This document shows, piece after piece, positions 21,801-31,500 of a DNA stretch of 64,000 nucleotides. Each line of letters starts with the position of its first letter. Position 1 is the first letter of the stretch. Origin of the DNA: Mantis religiosa (lineage: Eukaryota; Arthropoda; Insecta; Mantodea; Mantidae). The position numbers and the translations under genes are program-made. The notes under the pieces were generated by a model that was given only the letters and a program-made list of their open reading frames with translations, was not told the origin of the DNA and made no database searches. The stretch lies in NCBI GenBank assembly GCA_030765055.1, contig JAUKNK010000152.1, forward strand, positions 2,708,475 through 2,772,474. Direction: 5' to 3'.

Positions 21801-22254
21801 AGCTCTATAATATAACACGTAAAGCTAATGAAATACCTTACTACTAACCTAAAAACTATTTTCTAACTAGTTATGCTCTTTCTACAATGCACTGAGAAAC
21901 ACTATACCTCCAAAACACACATAGACAAAAAAAAAACCTAAAAAAAACTGCAACTTTCAGTAACAGCAATCATCCAGCTTTCCCTTTCACTTGGAATGAG
22001 CGCTAATTTTGAATCCAGAAATTAGCAAGCTTCTAAGCCTTGTATGTCCAATGTCGGCATGTTAAGGGGGGCGTGGCAGGTAAGCCGTGCGCACAGAGGG
22101 TATTTAATAGTCATGTGACATCCCATATATGTGCGCTGGAGTAAAAACAATATCATTTTATTCAAGTAAAAAGTTTCAAGTATTTTATAAAACAAAAAAC
22201 AATGTTTTGGGTTTTTGACGATATTTCACAGATGCATCACCTTAAGTTAATTGT

Positions 22255-22355
22255 TGGGAGTTAATCATTTCTTCACACTAGCCGTATAGAGGCTAAGGTA
22301 CTGGCATTGAATTTTTCATGTCCATTCTATCAATCCAATACCTTAGCCTCTAACG
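22255..22355. repeat. SINE-tail hairpin fragment
   Basis: AGTTAATCATTTCTTCACACTAGCC, split by GAGGCTAAGGTA and ending TACCTTAGCCTC, forms an inverted repeat (arms about 22285-22298 and 22340-22353). The same words occur in the SINE at 25800-25984 and at 31357-31500. Confidence 0.5.
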
Positions 22356-22402
22356 GTGTATCTCGTATGCGAGAGCCCATAGTGTTTTACTGGGAAATGT
22401 AT

Positions 22403-22815
22403 TGTCGCAAGCCATTGTTACGAGCACCGAGAGAGATAGAAGCGGGGAGTAAAAGAGACAGATAGAGCCCAAGCCATGCCCGCGGACCAACTAACGCTGA
22501 ACATTTGCCGAGAGAGAGAGAGAGCAACAGAGGTAGAAAGAGATGGAGATAGTCTGGACGTTGTCGCTCCGCCACGGTAGTCTGTGAAGCTTTGGGAGCT
22601 TTCGAGAAATGCTGCTTCAGTTACAAAAGCGACTGGACATCCCGGGATGGCAGGGGGCTGCTAGAGGGTGGTCACTGGTCAGTTTTCGTGTATTGAGTTG
22701 CGAGCTGAAAACTGATAAACGTGTAGTGATTTGAAAGTTAATTCTTTTGCTTATTTACGTGTTCAGAAGCCATAGGGCAAATAAACCGTAACATCCCAGT
22801 AGTAGTATTGGTGGC
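22403..22815 (+). repeat. 5' LTR (3' end deleted) of the plus-strand gypsy element
   Basis: Begins TGTCGCAAGCC and contains the GAGAGAGAG run, TCAGTTTTCGTGTAT and TTGCGAG. It ends early compared with 25256-25786. Confidence 0.82.
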
Positions 22816-22824
22816 GGTGGTGGT

Positions 22825-23930
22825 GGCCACCAGGAAGGACTATTTCCCCTTACCCCGGATTGACGACACCCTGGACACGCTAGCTGGTACGCAGTTGTTC
22901 TCTAGAACCAAGAGACAAGGAGAAGACCAAGGGCTTTGGCAGTTCACAGTTATGCCGTTTGGGCTTTGCAACGCACCAGCTACCTTCCAACGCCTCATGG
23001 AATTACTGATGAGAGGACTGACTTATGACACCTGCCTGTTATACCTTGGACGACACCATCGTTGGCAAGACATTCGAAGACCATCTCGAGAACCTGAGCA
23101 GGGTGTTACAGAGACTGCAGGCGACCAACCCGAAGCTGAACGTGAAGAAGTGCCAGCTCTTTCGCAAGGAAGTCAACTAGTTGGGCCACAACTAGTCAGC
23201 AACCGGAGTGGCCACAGACCCGGAGTAGACACAGGCCGTGAGAGATTGGCCTCGGCCGAAGGATAAGCGAGAGTTGCGCAGTTTCCTGGGGCTGTGCTGT
23301 TATTACCGCCGTTTCATAAAGGGGTTCTCCAACATCGCCAATCCCCTCACCCACCTGACGGAAGAACACCTGCCTTATGTGTGGACGGAGAACGCCGAAG
23401 TCGCTTTCGAGCAGCTGAAGAAGACACTCTGTAGTGCTCCTATTTTGAGATTTCCACAACCAGGTGGCACTTTCATTGTAGACACCAACGCCAGCGACCA
23501 TTGCATAAGAGGCGTCCTATCCCAAGTTCAGGACGGCCACGAGTGAGTGAGCCTACTACAGCAAGACACTGTCCAAGGCAGAGAAGAACTACTGCATCAC
23601 CCGGCTAGAGCTACTGGCGGGAGTAGAGACCTTGGAGCACTTCCACAAATACCTGTATGGTCATCCATTCCACCTGAGGACGGACCACTCCGCCCTAACG
23701 TGGCTACTGAGCTTTAGAAACCTGGAAGGCCTGAGAGCCCGTTGGGTCCAGCGGCTGCAGAAGTACGACTTCACCTCTGAACACTGGAGGGCAGAGCCAC
23801 GGCAATGCAGGCGCCATGTCCCGAAGGGACTGTCCAGAAGAGTGCAGTCAATGCACAAGAGTGGAAGAGGAGCAGCACACCGCAGCCGTCAGAGTGGTCA
23901 CAGGAGTGCCTACGGACGGCTGGGATAGCG
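22825..23930 (+). pseudogene. Gypsy RT and RNase H, frameshifted
   Basis: DYFPLPRIDDTLDTLAG and WQFTVMPFGLCNAPATF (RT), then a frame change; the expected YxDD region at about 23035-23060 reads YLGRHHRW in one frame and YLDD-like (TLDDTI) in another. DWPRPKDKRELRSFLGLC and TEEHLPYVWTENAEVAF follow, then RNase H with FIVDTNASDHCIRGVLSQ, a TGA at 23545, and YLYGHPFHLRTDHSALTWLL. It is inactive as it stands. Confidence 0.87.
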
Positions 23931-24169
23931 CAGGCCTGAGGAGGGAGCAGCTGTCGGATGCCGACTTGGGGCCACTCTTGAGGGAAGTGGAGGCAGGGAC
24001 AAGACCAACCTGGGAGGACATCGCACCAATGAGCGCCACATACAAGTCGTACTGGGCCCAATGGGACTCGCTGAAGATCAGAGAGGGTGTGCTGTTCCAG
24101 GTATGGGCATTGCCTGATGGAAAGATGCAGAGAGAACAGTTGGTACTTCCCCAAAGTAAGGTCCCAAAA

Positions 24170-24835
24170 GTCTTGGAGGAAGTGGACGCCGGTACTTCAG
24201 GAGGACACCTGGGAGAAAACCAGACGATCGACAAACTCTGACACTGCTACTACTGGCTGAGGCTCCGAGTAGATGCTGAGAGATGGTGCCGTCAGTGTCA
24301 CGTGTGCGCGGTAGGTCGCGGCCCCAAAATTAGGAGCTGGGGCTGCATGCAGCAGTTCAACGTCAGAGCTCCATTCAAACGGATCGCCGTTGACATAGCT
24401 GGACTGTTCCTAGTGTCCGGCCGAGGCAACAAGTACCTGATGGTAGTCGTGGACTACTTCACCAAGTGGCCGGAGGTATATGCCATCCCGAACCAAGAGG
24501 CAAAGACAATCACAGACTGCCTCGTGGAACAAGTGTTCTGCCGATTTGGGCTGCCGTTAGAGCTCCACAGTGACCAGGGTACCAATTTTGAGTCCAACCT
24601 AATGAAGGAGGCACTACAAAGTCTTGGGGTGAACAAGATCCGCACAATGCCTCTACATCTCCAGTCGGATGGCATAGTCGAAAGGTACATCAAGACCTTA
24701 GAAGAACACCTGAGGAAGGTCGTGGCCAGCCATCAGCGAGACTGGAACGTCAAGGTGCCACTATTCCTGCTGGCCTACCGTTTGTTGACACACGACGCCA
24801 CTGAGATGACGCCAGCCAGCATAATGTTCGACTGA
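24170..24835 (+). pseudogene. Gypsy integrase, complete DD35E core
   Basis: A zinc-binding stretch (GTSGGHLGENQTIDKL, then WCRQCHVCAVGRG) is followed by the catalytic core. Counting from the Met at 24302, the triad is Asp31 (VDIAG), Asp91 (HSDQGTNF) and Glu127 (VERY), giving a 35-residue spacing between the last two as in retroviral-type integrases. It would join LTR ends to target DNA. A TGA near 24240 interrupts the zinc-binding part and another at 24836 ends the core frame. Confidence 0.9.
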
Positions 24836-24838
24836 GAG

Positions 24839-25250
24839 TTACACCTCCCTAGTGACCTGACTTCTGGGAACTCCCCCCCTCCCCCTTCGGAAGCAAACCA
24901 GCCAGCAAGCGAGTATGTGGAGAACCTGGTGGACTATCTCCACAACATGCATGAGATAGCTCATCAGAACATCCAGGTGAGCGACCGCATGAAGACCCGA
25001 TACGACAGGCAAGCCAACAGCCAATGGTTCCAGCAAGGTGATCTTGTCTGGTTGTACCGCCCTACACGGACCAAAGGATGCTGCTAGAAGCTCCCAACAG
25101 CCATGGCAAGGACCGTACCGGGTGGTAAAGATTATTATCGACATGTTCTACCTCATTCAGAAGGTGCCCCGAGGGAATATGTTGGTGGTACACCTGGATC
25201 ATCTGGCCTGCTAAGATGGTGCTGTTCAGGACGTCCAGCCTTGAGGCGAG
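24839..25250 (+). pseudogene. Gypsy integrase C-terminus, broken
   Basis: Pieces YVENLVDYLHNMHEIAHQN, DRMKTRYDRQAN, GDLVWLYRPTRTKG and PWQGPYRVVK match the intact fragment at 10998-11408. Frameshifts near 25085 and 25140 break it. Confidence 0.8.
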
Positions 25251-25255
25251 AGCAG

Positions 25256-25786
25256 TGTCGCGAGCCATTGTTTTAATACTGCGTAGACGTGCACCAAGAG
25301 AGATAGAAGTGGGGAGTAAAAGAGACAGATAGCACCCAAGCAACGCCTGCGGACCGACTAGCGCTGAACATCTGCCGGGAGAGAGTGAGAGAGAGCAACA
25401 GAGGAAGAAAGAGACGAAGATAGTCTGGACGTTCTCGCTCCACCGTGAAAGTTCGTGAAGCTTCGGGAGCTTTCAAGAAATTATGGTTCAGTTATAAAAG
25501 CGACTGAACTAGACTGGACATCCCGTGACGACAGGGAGCTGCTAGAGAGTGGTCAGTGGTCAGTTTTCGTGTATCGAGTTGCGAGTTGAGAACTGATAAA
25601 CTTGTAGTGATTTGAAAGTGAATTCTTTTGCTTGTTTATGTGTGCAGAAGCCACGAGAGACAGTATTGGTGTATATTACGTCATTCTGCTGCAAAAGGGT
25701 GTACAAAACTGTCTTTCTACGAAAATAAAAAGTATTTTGAATTTCTGCAAGGTTGACTTTTAATTTTATGAACTCACAAGGTCACA
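25256..25786 (+). repeat. 3' LTR of the plus-strand gypsy element
   Basis: Begins TGTCGCGAGCC and ends AAGGTCACA. AAAATAAAAAG near 25725 may serve as poly(A) signal. Confidence 0.82.
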
Positions 25787-25799
25787 ATATGAGTCAATT

Positions 25800-25984
25800 G
25801 GAGAATTTAATGTCATGACGGCAAATTGGCCATGGTAGCTCAATGGGTAAGAGTGACTGGATGGAAACCAGGAGATTTGTGTTTGAAATCCCGGCCATGG
25901 CATTGAATTTTTCATATTAACTCTTTGAATCCAATACCTTGGCCTGTATATGGCTAGTGTGAAGAAATGATTTATTTCCATCAA
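25800..25984 (+). mobile_element. tRNA-derived SINE
   Basis: An A-box-like TGGTAGCTCAATGGG at 25834 and B-box-like TTTGAAATCCC about 45 nt further on, followed by CATTGAATTTTTCATATT and a tail with AATACCTTGGCC and GTGTGAAGAAATGATTTA. Copies of head or tail occur at 22255, 31357 and 39847. It is not a functional tRNA, since no clean cloverleaf forms. Confidence 0.7.
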
Positions 25985-25989
25985 TTTAC

Positions 25990-28175
25990 TTACAGATGAT
26001 TAATATCAGTTTTTGAATTTAAGAAGTTGAGACTCATATCCTTGTTGAACTCAATTTGATGTGAATAAAAGCATGTAACTAGATTTTTGTGTGTGCATTT
26101 ATGCTTTCAATGTGTGAGTGTGTTTTTGTGAGGTACCTTGTTAGATATGCAGAATAATTTAGATGACAGATCATTTCCATGGTTTTCTTTACCCACTCTG
26201 TATCTACTTCATGTTAATCTAAACATTTGCATATTTCCTTATATAACAACGGGGAAAAGAGTGAGCAATAAAATAACCTTTTAGTGTGATGAAATTCCGT
26301 TATGTTTGCAGGGTAGGAGAATGACTTCCCATTTGTGTGATGTGTTTAAACTTGAGAGGCAGAGAGAGAGAAATGTATTTGGCATAAATTGGTTGCTTTA
26401 ACAGGATATGATTTTTTTGTGTGGTAAGACTTTGTCTTCTCTCTTATGACTTACCAGTCATTCAAACTGAAAGGGTTTTCAGAGGCTACTCATAAAAAAT
26501 TCAAGATGTGCATTTGATTTGTCAGGAAAGTATCTTAAATATATGGTACTTAAATAAAAATCATTAAAACCAGTTCTGAGCAAAATAATGTTTAAAAAAT
26601 GTTGTATGCAAACAGTAATTTGAAATGTAAGGGGATTTTGTGTCAGATCCAAGTTTGGTATTTAATGCCTTTTCATGTTAGGTCTATTTCCTAAAATTGC
26701 TCTGCGAACCTCAAGACGTGTATTTCTATGTAAAACATTTGATCGGAATGCAATAACTGTACATAATAGAGAAAGTATTCTTGGCATATTTGATTGAGCC
26801 AGGTGAACACATCAGCATAAACAGGAGCACAATGTTGAAAATATTATGTGAAGTGGTGAAAGCAGTGGAAAGAAAGGCTAATTGTGGATTAAATTTCCAT
26901 TTTTGTTGCTGACATGAAATTTACAGACTGTAGTAAGAATGCTATAGATTTCCTTAGGCTGTTGGAACAATTGATTGTAGTGACATTAATTAAGAAGCCT
27001 ACTGTGTAACAACAGAGTTCAGTTAAACACTTGTAACAGAGTAGAGGAGTTCACCAATGTCAGTGTTACATAACTCCACAATAATATTTTTGGGGTGATG
27101 GTAGTGCTACATGCAGATGGTGATACAGCAGGCTGCAGATCTACATTGAAAAGCAGAGAGTTATTATAAAACAGTGTTTTAGATAAGTGAAACAGGCTTT
27201 CCTGAATTACAAAGCAAGTTTTACCTAGTCCTGAAAAAATACCAAGCATAATTTTAAGTAGTTTTACATTTCACAATGCAGACAAAAACTTGTCCTAACT
27301 TAAAGCCTGCATTTTCTTGGTGATCTTCATGCTCACTGAAGATCAGGTTAACTTGTACTTGGTTTCACACTTAATTTCAGTTGAAGCCAAAACTTTGATA
27401 TTTTCTTAACAATAAGAACACCATTTGTGCCTTAAACAACATTATTGGATGTATCAGATGTGCAAATTCTGATTGAAATTCAGAATTTTTAAAGGAATTA
27501 GTTTGTACAGTGTTTAATCAAGAGCACTGAAACTAACAATTAAGAGCATGGTTATTAAGCTGTGTGTACCTGAGCTGGTGAAGTTATTCACATTAAATGT
27601 CATTCCTCTTCATTAACTTCATTCTACAGAGTCAACTCACATTTTTGCTTAACATTAACCATTGGATCCTTTATAGTTCAGACATATTTTGTAAATTAAA
27701 ATGTATAGTGTAACTGTAAATTAGTATTCTCTGTGACAAAAAGAAAATGAAGTATAACAAGAATTTGCGCCTAGACAGTTCTAATGAATAGATACATGTG
27801 TTTTACTGTTTAGCCAAGGAGATGATAAAGTGGTAGCACAGCATCAGCAGATGCCTCTTGAAAACTTCCTAATTCACTTTCTGACTTAAGATATACATAC
27901 AACACTGAGCTCAGTATATAAAGTGCACACAATACTGAATCAGGAATTAAAAATTTGTTGGTATTGTGATTTGACTTAAATTTTGTGTATGCATTTTTAT
28001 AATTGTAAACTTGTCATAGCTAGAAATATGGTGCAGCAACAAGTGAAAACTTCACTAACTTTTAGCAGCAAGCATTCCCTGTATGGTAATTGTGATAGAA
28101 ACTATAAAAACTTAAGTTGTGCATAATGATATTAATTTAAAGCCAAGACATGTATTTTTGTTCTTTTGTTGATAG
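25990..28175. other. Probable intron/intergenic DNA
   Basis: No coding domain seen. A short hairpin TGATCTTC...GAAGATCA occurs near 27320-27345. If the exon at 28176 is real, this is intron of that gene. Confidence 0.4.
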
Positions 28176-28267
28176 TTCTCATTCAAGCAGCTGAGTACCC
28201 ATCTGAAAAGCCCAAGTCCTCCTCCACCAATGAAAACAAAGAAGGAAGATAAGTCAGTGCATGATAG
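28176..28267 (+). CDS. Probable host exon (unknown gene), penultimate
   Basis: Preceded by a pyrimidine-rich tract ending TTGATAG and followed by GTGAGT, i.e. good acceptor and donor. The 92 bp read open for 30 codons plus 2 bases (FSFKQLSTHLKSP then PPPPMKTKKEDKSVHD), Ser/Pro/Lys-rich and probably disordered. The leftover AG joins with G at 38408 to give Arg and stays open into the next exon. I do not recognise the family. Any one piece could be chance; the phase match supports both. Confidence 0.5.
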
Positions 28268-28542
28268 GTGAGTTCCTCCAGCTGTTTTCTGAGTGTTATG
28301 GATAAGAATTCACTTATAAACAAATAAATTTAGAACATGGTTAATGATCTGAATTAAAACTATAAATTGCCAAAGTTTCCTTTGTCATTAAAGTTACCTA
28401 TATCACTTCCAATATGAATTTCAACTTGACCTTTTATGTATCATGCAAACAAATTTAGCTCATTTTAGTGTATTGTATTGTATTTAATACAATTATTTCC
28501 GGGCTGTTTTGCCGTGGTCTGTTGACGTAAGAACGTCCAAAC

Positions 28543-28574
28543 GTTTCGTCTACAACTGCGGTAGACATCATCAG
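28543..28574 (-). ncRNA. Hammerhead ribozyme core downstream of the LINE-type RT
   Basis: Minus strand: CTGATGA (28574-28568), stem II GTCTA-CCGCAGTTG-TAGAC, GAAAC (28547-28543), then ACGT and a GACGT-TCTT-ACGTC hairpin. It matches the PLE tail at 1624-1655 in layout and flanks (AGACCACGGC). Confidence 0.75.
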
Positions 28575-28880
28575 TGGTGCGGTCGAAGTTTCCTTGCAGA
28601 GAGTTTCGCTGCGTCTGAAGCGTTCACTCAGCACTGAGGTGTCGTTGAAGGTGAACCCTGCTCCATGGAACAGGGGCCTTCGACTTATTGCCATCCCGGG
28701 ACACTGTCCCTTACTGGCATTTTAAGAATAATAATCAACGGACGGTGGTTTGATGGTTGGTTTTTGTTCTGGTGATTTTTAAGTTAGAGAAGAGAAATAG
28801 TAAGATCGATATGGGATGAGGATGATAGGTTTATGGTATGTCTAAGGAGGTTCTTGGATGTTTATAGGTAGCCCCGGGGT

Positions 28881-30056
28881 CTATATCATATTCCCCGAGA
28901 TCCCTGATGAGATGATTGAAACTAGATGGTAGGTCAGAATAGAACTTATGTGAAAGTTTTCGGATGTAGGTGGTGAGGTTGGGAAATGATAGGTCTTGGT
29001 GTATGTTGATGTTGAGGATGTACCATTCTGCACCTGGAGTTTATATAAATGTGAAGGTGCTGCAGCACCCCAGACTTGACATGTGTAAGTTATCGCCGGC
29101 CTCAGTATTTGCTGGTAAATGAGTATCTTGTTCCTGAGACTCATTGTTGACTTTTTATTATATAAGGCATATAGCATGCCCATGCTTTTTGTAACTTTGG
29201 AGGCAACAGAAAGGATGTGGGCCTTCCAAGTAAGGCACATGTCAAGTAGAACTCCAAGATATTGGGCTTGGTTACTCCAGGGAATGTCTTCTCCTGCCAA
29301 ATGTAGCTCTGGAACGTCTTGGATTTGGCGATGGGTGAAGGTGACTGCCTGTGATTTTGCGGCATGTATGCGTAATTGCCAAGTGAGGAACCAGGCGGAA
29401 ATTATATTAGCATAGCGCTGAAGGCGTTTGACAGCCATGAGGTGTTGACATGAGGCCATGGTGATTGCTGTATCGTCAGCAAACAAATAGAGTTTGCAGC
29501 TCCAGATAGTGGGAAGGGTGTTGATGTAAGTTAAGAAGAGCAGGGGGCCAAGTACACTGCCTTGGGGTACCCCGGCATTGATGAAGTAGGGTTTGGAAGC
29601 AATGTCATCTCTAACGACGGAAAAGGTGCGTTGTGTGAGGTAATGGTTGACAAGATGGATTATGTAGAGAGGAAAGCCGTAACTGATTAATCGGTAGAGG
29701 AGGCCTTGATGCCAGACAAAGCCGAAGGCCTTTGAGATGTCAAGGAAGAGAGCTGCAATGTACTGACGATTGTTGAATGCACGGGTCACCTCATCAACCA
29801 GACGTAAAAGTTGGTGTGATGTGGAGTGGCACCGGTGAAATCCAAACTGTTCCGGGCTCAGGATGTTTAATTCATCTAGGAGCTTTTGGAGGTGATGTTG
29901 GAGCACCTTCTCGAATAGTTTGCTAATTGCTGGTAGCAGACTAATGGGTCGGTGGTTTTCGATATTTTTAGAATCCTTGCCAGGTTTGGGGATGGTAATG
30001 TGCCTGAGTCGCGCTATTTGTACTGGTTGGGGGGTGGAGCCTGGGTAGTCCGGCAA
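28881..30056 (-). CDS. Jockey/CR1-type LINE reverse transcriptase (5' truncated)
   Basis: A 391-codon open frame: ITIPKPGKDSKNIENHRPIS, LFEKVLQHHL, QFGFHRCHSTSHQLL, LDISKAFGFVWHQGLL (residues 105-120, Gly in place of the usual Asp), GVPQGSVLGPLLF and the catalytic FADDT at 192-196, then the thumb region. The endonuclease and RT N-terminus are missing. No GIY-YIG domain is present. The last ~45 residues turn Ser/Thr-rich and differ from LINE relatives, suggesting a late frameshift. The downstream 240 bp lead into a hammerhead at 28543-28574. Confidence 0.85.
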   Translation of the reverse strand: MPDYPGSTPQPVQIARLRHITIPKPGKDSKNIENHRPISLLPAISKLFEKVLQHHLQKLLDELNILSPEQFGFHRCHSTSHQLLRLVDEVTRAFNNRQYIAALFLDISKAFGFVWHQGLLYRLISYGFPLYIIHLVNHYLTQRTFSVVRDDIASKPYFINAGVPQGSVLGPLLFLTYINTLPTIWSCKLYLFADDTAITMASCQHLMAVKRLQRYANIISAWFLTWQLRIHAAKSQAVTFTHRQIQDVPELHLAGEDIPWSNQAQYLGVLLDMCLTWKAHILSVASKVTKSMGMLYALYNKKSTMSLRNKILIYQQILRPAITYTCQVWGAAAPSHLYKLQVQNGTSSTSTYTKTYHFPTSPPTSENFHISSILTYHLVSIISSGISGNMI

Positions 30057-30079
30057 TGGTGTCCTCTGACACCATTGCC
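30052..30079. repeat. Perfect 12-bp hairpin at the inversion junction
   Basis: GGCAATGGTGTC (30052-30063) and GACACCATTGCC (30068-30079) around CTCT. Outer arms 30001-30024 and 30090-30113 are also exact inverted copies. This is the join between the inverted and direct copies of the composite insertion. Confidence 0.92.
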
Positions 30080-30167
30080 CCCAATAATCAGTACAAATAG
30101 CGCGACTCAGGCACTGAACCCTTCAGACGCAGCAGAAACTTTCTGCAAGGAAACTTCGACCACGCCA

Positions 30168-30199
30168 TTGATGATGTCTGCTGCAGTTGCGGACGAAAC
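30168..30199 (+). ncRNA. Hammerhead-like core, direct copy
   Basis: TTGATGA (first core base C changed to T), stem II GTCTGC/GCGGAC, GAAAC at 30195-30199. The base change probably abolishes cleavage. About 145 bp around it match 28490-28640 in inverted orientation. Confidence 0.65.
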
Positions 30200-30336
30200 G
30201 TTTGGACGTTCTTACGCCAACAGACCATGGCAAAACAGCCCAGAAATAATTAATTGTACTATGGACTCCAGCCGTGAAAGATTACATTCTCTCATGTATT
30301 GTGTTTATTTCATCCTTTGAAACATACTACATATTG

Positions 30337-30430
30337 TCGCAAGCCCATTGTTGATCGAGGCGGCGAGGCATTCAAAGTACGCAGTGTATGTGTAAATAAA
30401 AGCTTGCCGAAACGGTGGGGGTAAGGAGAC
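30337..30430 (+). repeat. Gypsy LTR fragment
   Basis: TGTCGCAAGCCCATTG...AATAAAAGCTTGCCGAAACGG matches, inverted, the ends of the LTRs at 55961-56355 and 60027-60428. Only the first part is recognisable; 30430-30790 holds nothing I can name. Confidence 0.55.
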
Positions 30431-30800
30431 GGATTTCAGTATGTTATAGGACACGTCAGTTCAAGATGCAAAGATAAATATAAAAACTTACATAAGACTA
30501 AAAACTGTAACAGATACAGGTTAGTTAAGTGTGTTAAGTTAAGCAATAGTTAAACCCTGAAGCTACCAGATTGCACAATTAGCTACAACAAATTATAGAA
30601 GCAAGTTTGTATATTTAAAACCAGAAGTTGAATATTTTATTGTAGTGAACACAAAAATACACTCCAATTATCTCAATTATTGTGCTCAGCCTAATTTAAC
30701 TTTATGAAAGGCCTTTGTACTAAGTAATCAATGTTTCTCTCAAGCTTCCACTTTACCTTGTCATACTTGTTGAAGTGACGTTCAAACTTCTAGTAAGTAT

Positions 30801-31289
30801 TGTCAATTTTTGGGTTCGTAGAATTAAAAGTCCAATTTGCAGAAATTCAAAATGTTCTTCATTTCCGTAGAAACACACTTTGGTCAAACCTTACAGTAGC
30901 AGAATTACATGACATACACAAATACAATCTTCCAAGGTCGTTGATCACAAATACGAATCACAAATACAAAATCACAAATTCAAAACAATTGCAAGCACAT
31001 GATACTCAGTTCCGATTACACTCTCGTTACGACTGTTTATGACTCTCGTCACAACTGACTGATAAACTAGCCATGGCATCTTTTTATACATGACCATTCA
31101 TGATTCCACATGGTCGTGGAATATTCTCTACCAACCAAGATGTCACTAGAACTTTCTAGTTATCTATCTTTATCTGTTTTGGCAAACCTTTTATCTTTGC
31201 ACGACATTATCATTCCCTTATCTCTATGCTATATTATCTGCCCCTTTGTGAGTGTCAGCCATGCTTATTGAAATAATGGGCTCGCAACA
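30801..31289 (-). mobile_element. Solo gypsy LTR
   Basis: Starts TGTCAATTTTTGGGTTCG, contains TTCATTTCCGTAGAAACACA as in the element 3 LTRs, ends GGGCTCGCAACA. Flanked by GTAT on both sides (30797-30800, 31290-31293). No internal region: consistent with LTR-LTR recombination. Confidence 0.8.
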
Positions 31290-31356
31290 GTATTTATAAC
31301 AGAATTATGAAGGTAGTAAACATGTATTGATTCCATAAAAACAGATTAGGCTTGTT

Positions 31357-31500
31357 AATTGATGGAAGTTAATCATTCCTCCATACTAGCCGTGTATAGG
31401 CTAAGGTATAGAGCACCGGATGGAAACCGGGAGATCTGTGGTTCAAATCCCTGCCATGGCATTGAATTTTTTAGGTTGACTCTATCTATTCAAAATATTA
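31357..31500 (+). mobile_element. tRNA-derived SINE, rearranged
   Basis: B-box region GGTTCAAATCCCTGCC at about 31440 followed by CATTGAATTTTTTAGG. The first 60 bases (AGTTAATCATTCCTCCATACTAGCC, GGCTAAGGTA) are an inverted copy of the SINE tail seen at 25940-25980. The A box is lost. Confidence 0.6.

Larger units (their letters stand above)
22403..25786 (+). mobile_element. Ty3/gypsy element with gag deleted
   Basis: 5' LTR-like 22403-22815 and 3' LTR 25256-25786 are recognisably the same but diverged with indels, so it is older than elements 1 and 2. Flanks are GTAT (22399-22402) and ATAT (25787-25790). The 5' LTR joins RT coding directly at the shared word AGTATTGGTG, implying a deletion of U5, gag and protease through short homology. 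RT, RNase H and integrase remain, frameshifted. Confidence 0.85.
28487..30294 (-). mobile_element. Composite insertion: LINE-type RT with PLE-type hammerhead tail, twin-inverted
   Basis: Flanked by TGTATTGTATTTA (28474-28486) and TGTATTGTGTTTA (30295-30307), a 13-bp target duplication with one difference. The left 28487-30063 is an inverted copy: LINE-type RT, then 3' region, then hammerhead unit. The right 30068-30294 is a direct copy in which a short RT segment (30090-30113) joins straight to the hammerhead unit and a ~40-nt tail absent from the left copy. The flanks and ends follow the same pattern as the PLE foldbacks elsewhere in this window. Confidence 0.8.

Noticed and set aside
25831..25905. 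Possible tRNA gene
   Set aside because: A/B-box-like words but no clean cloverleaf, and the same sequence with a shared tail is dispersed: a SINE.
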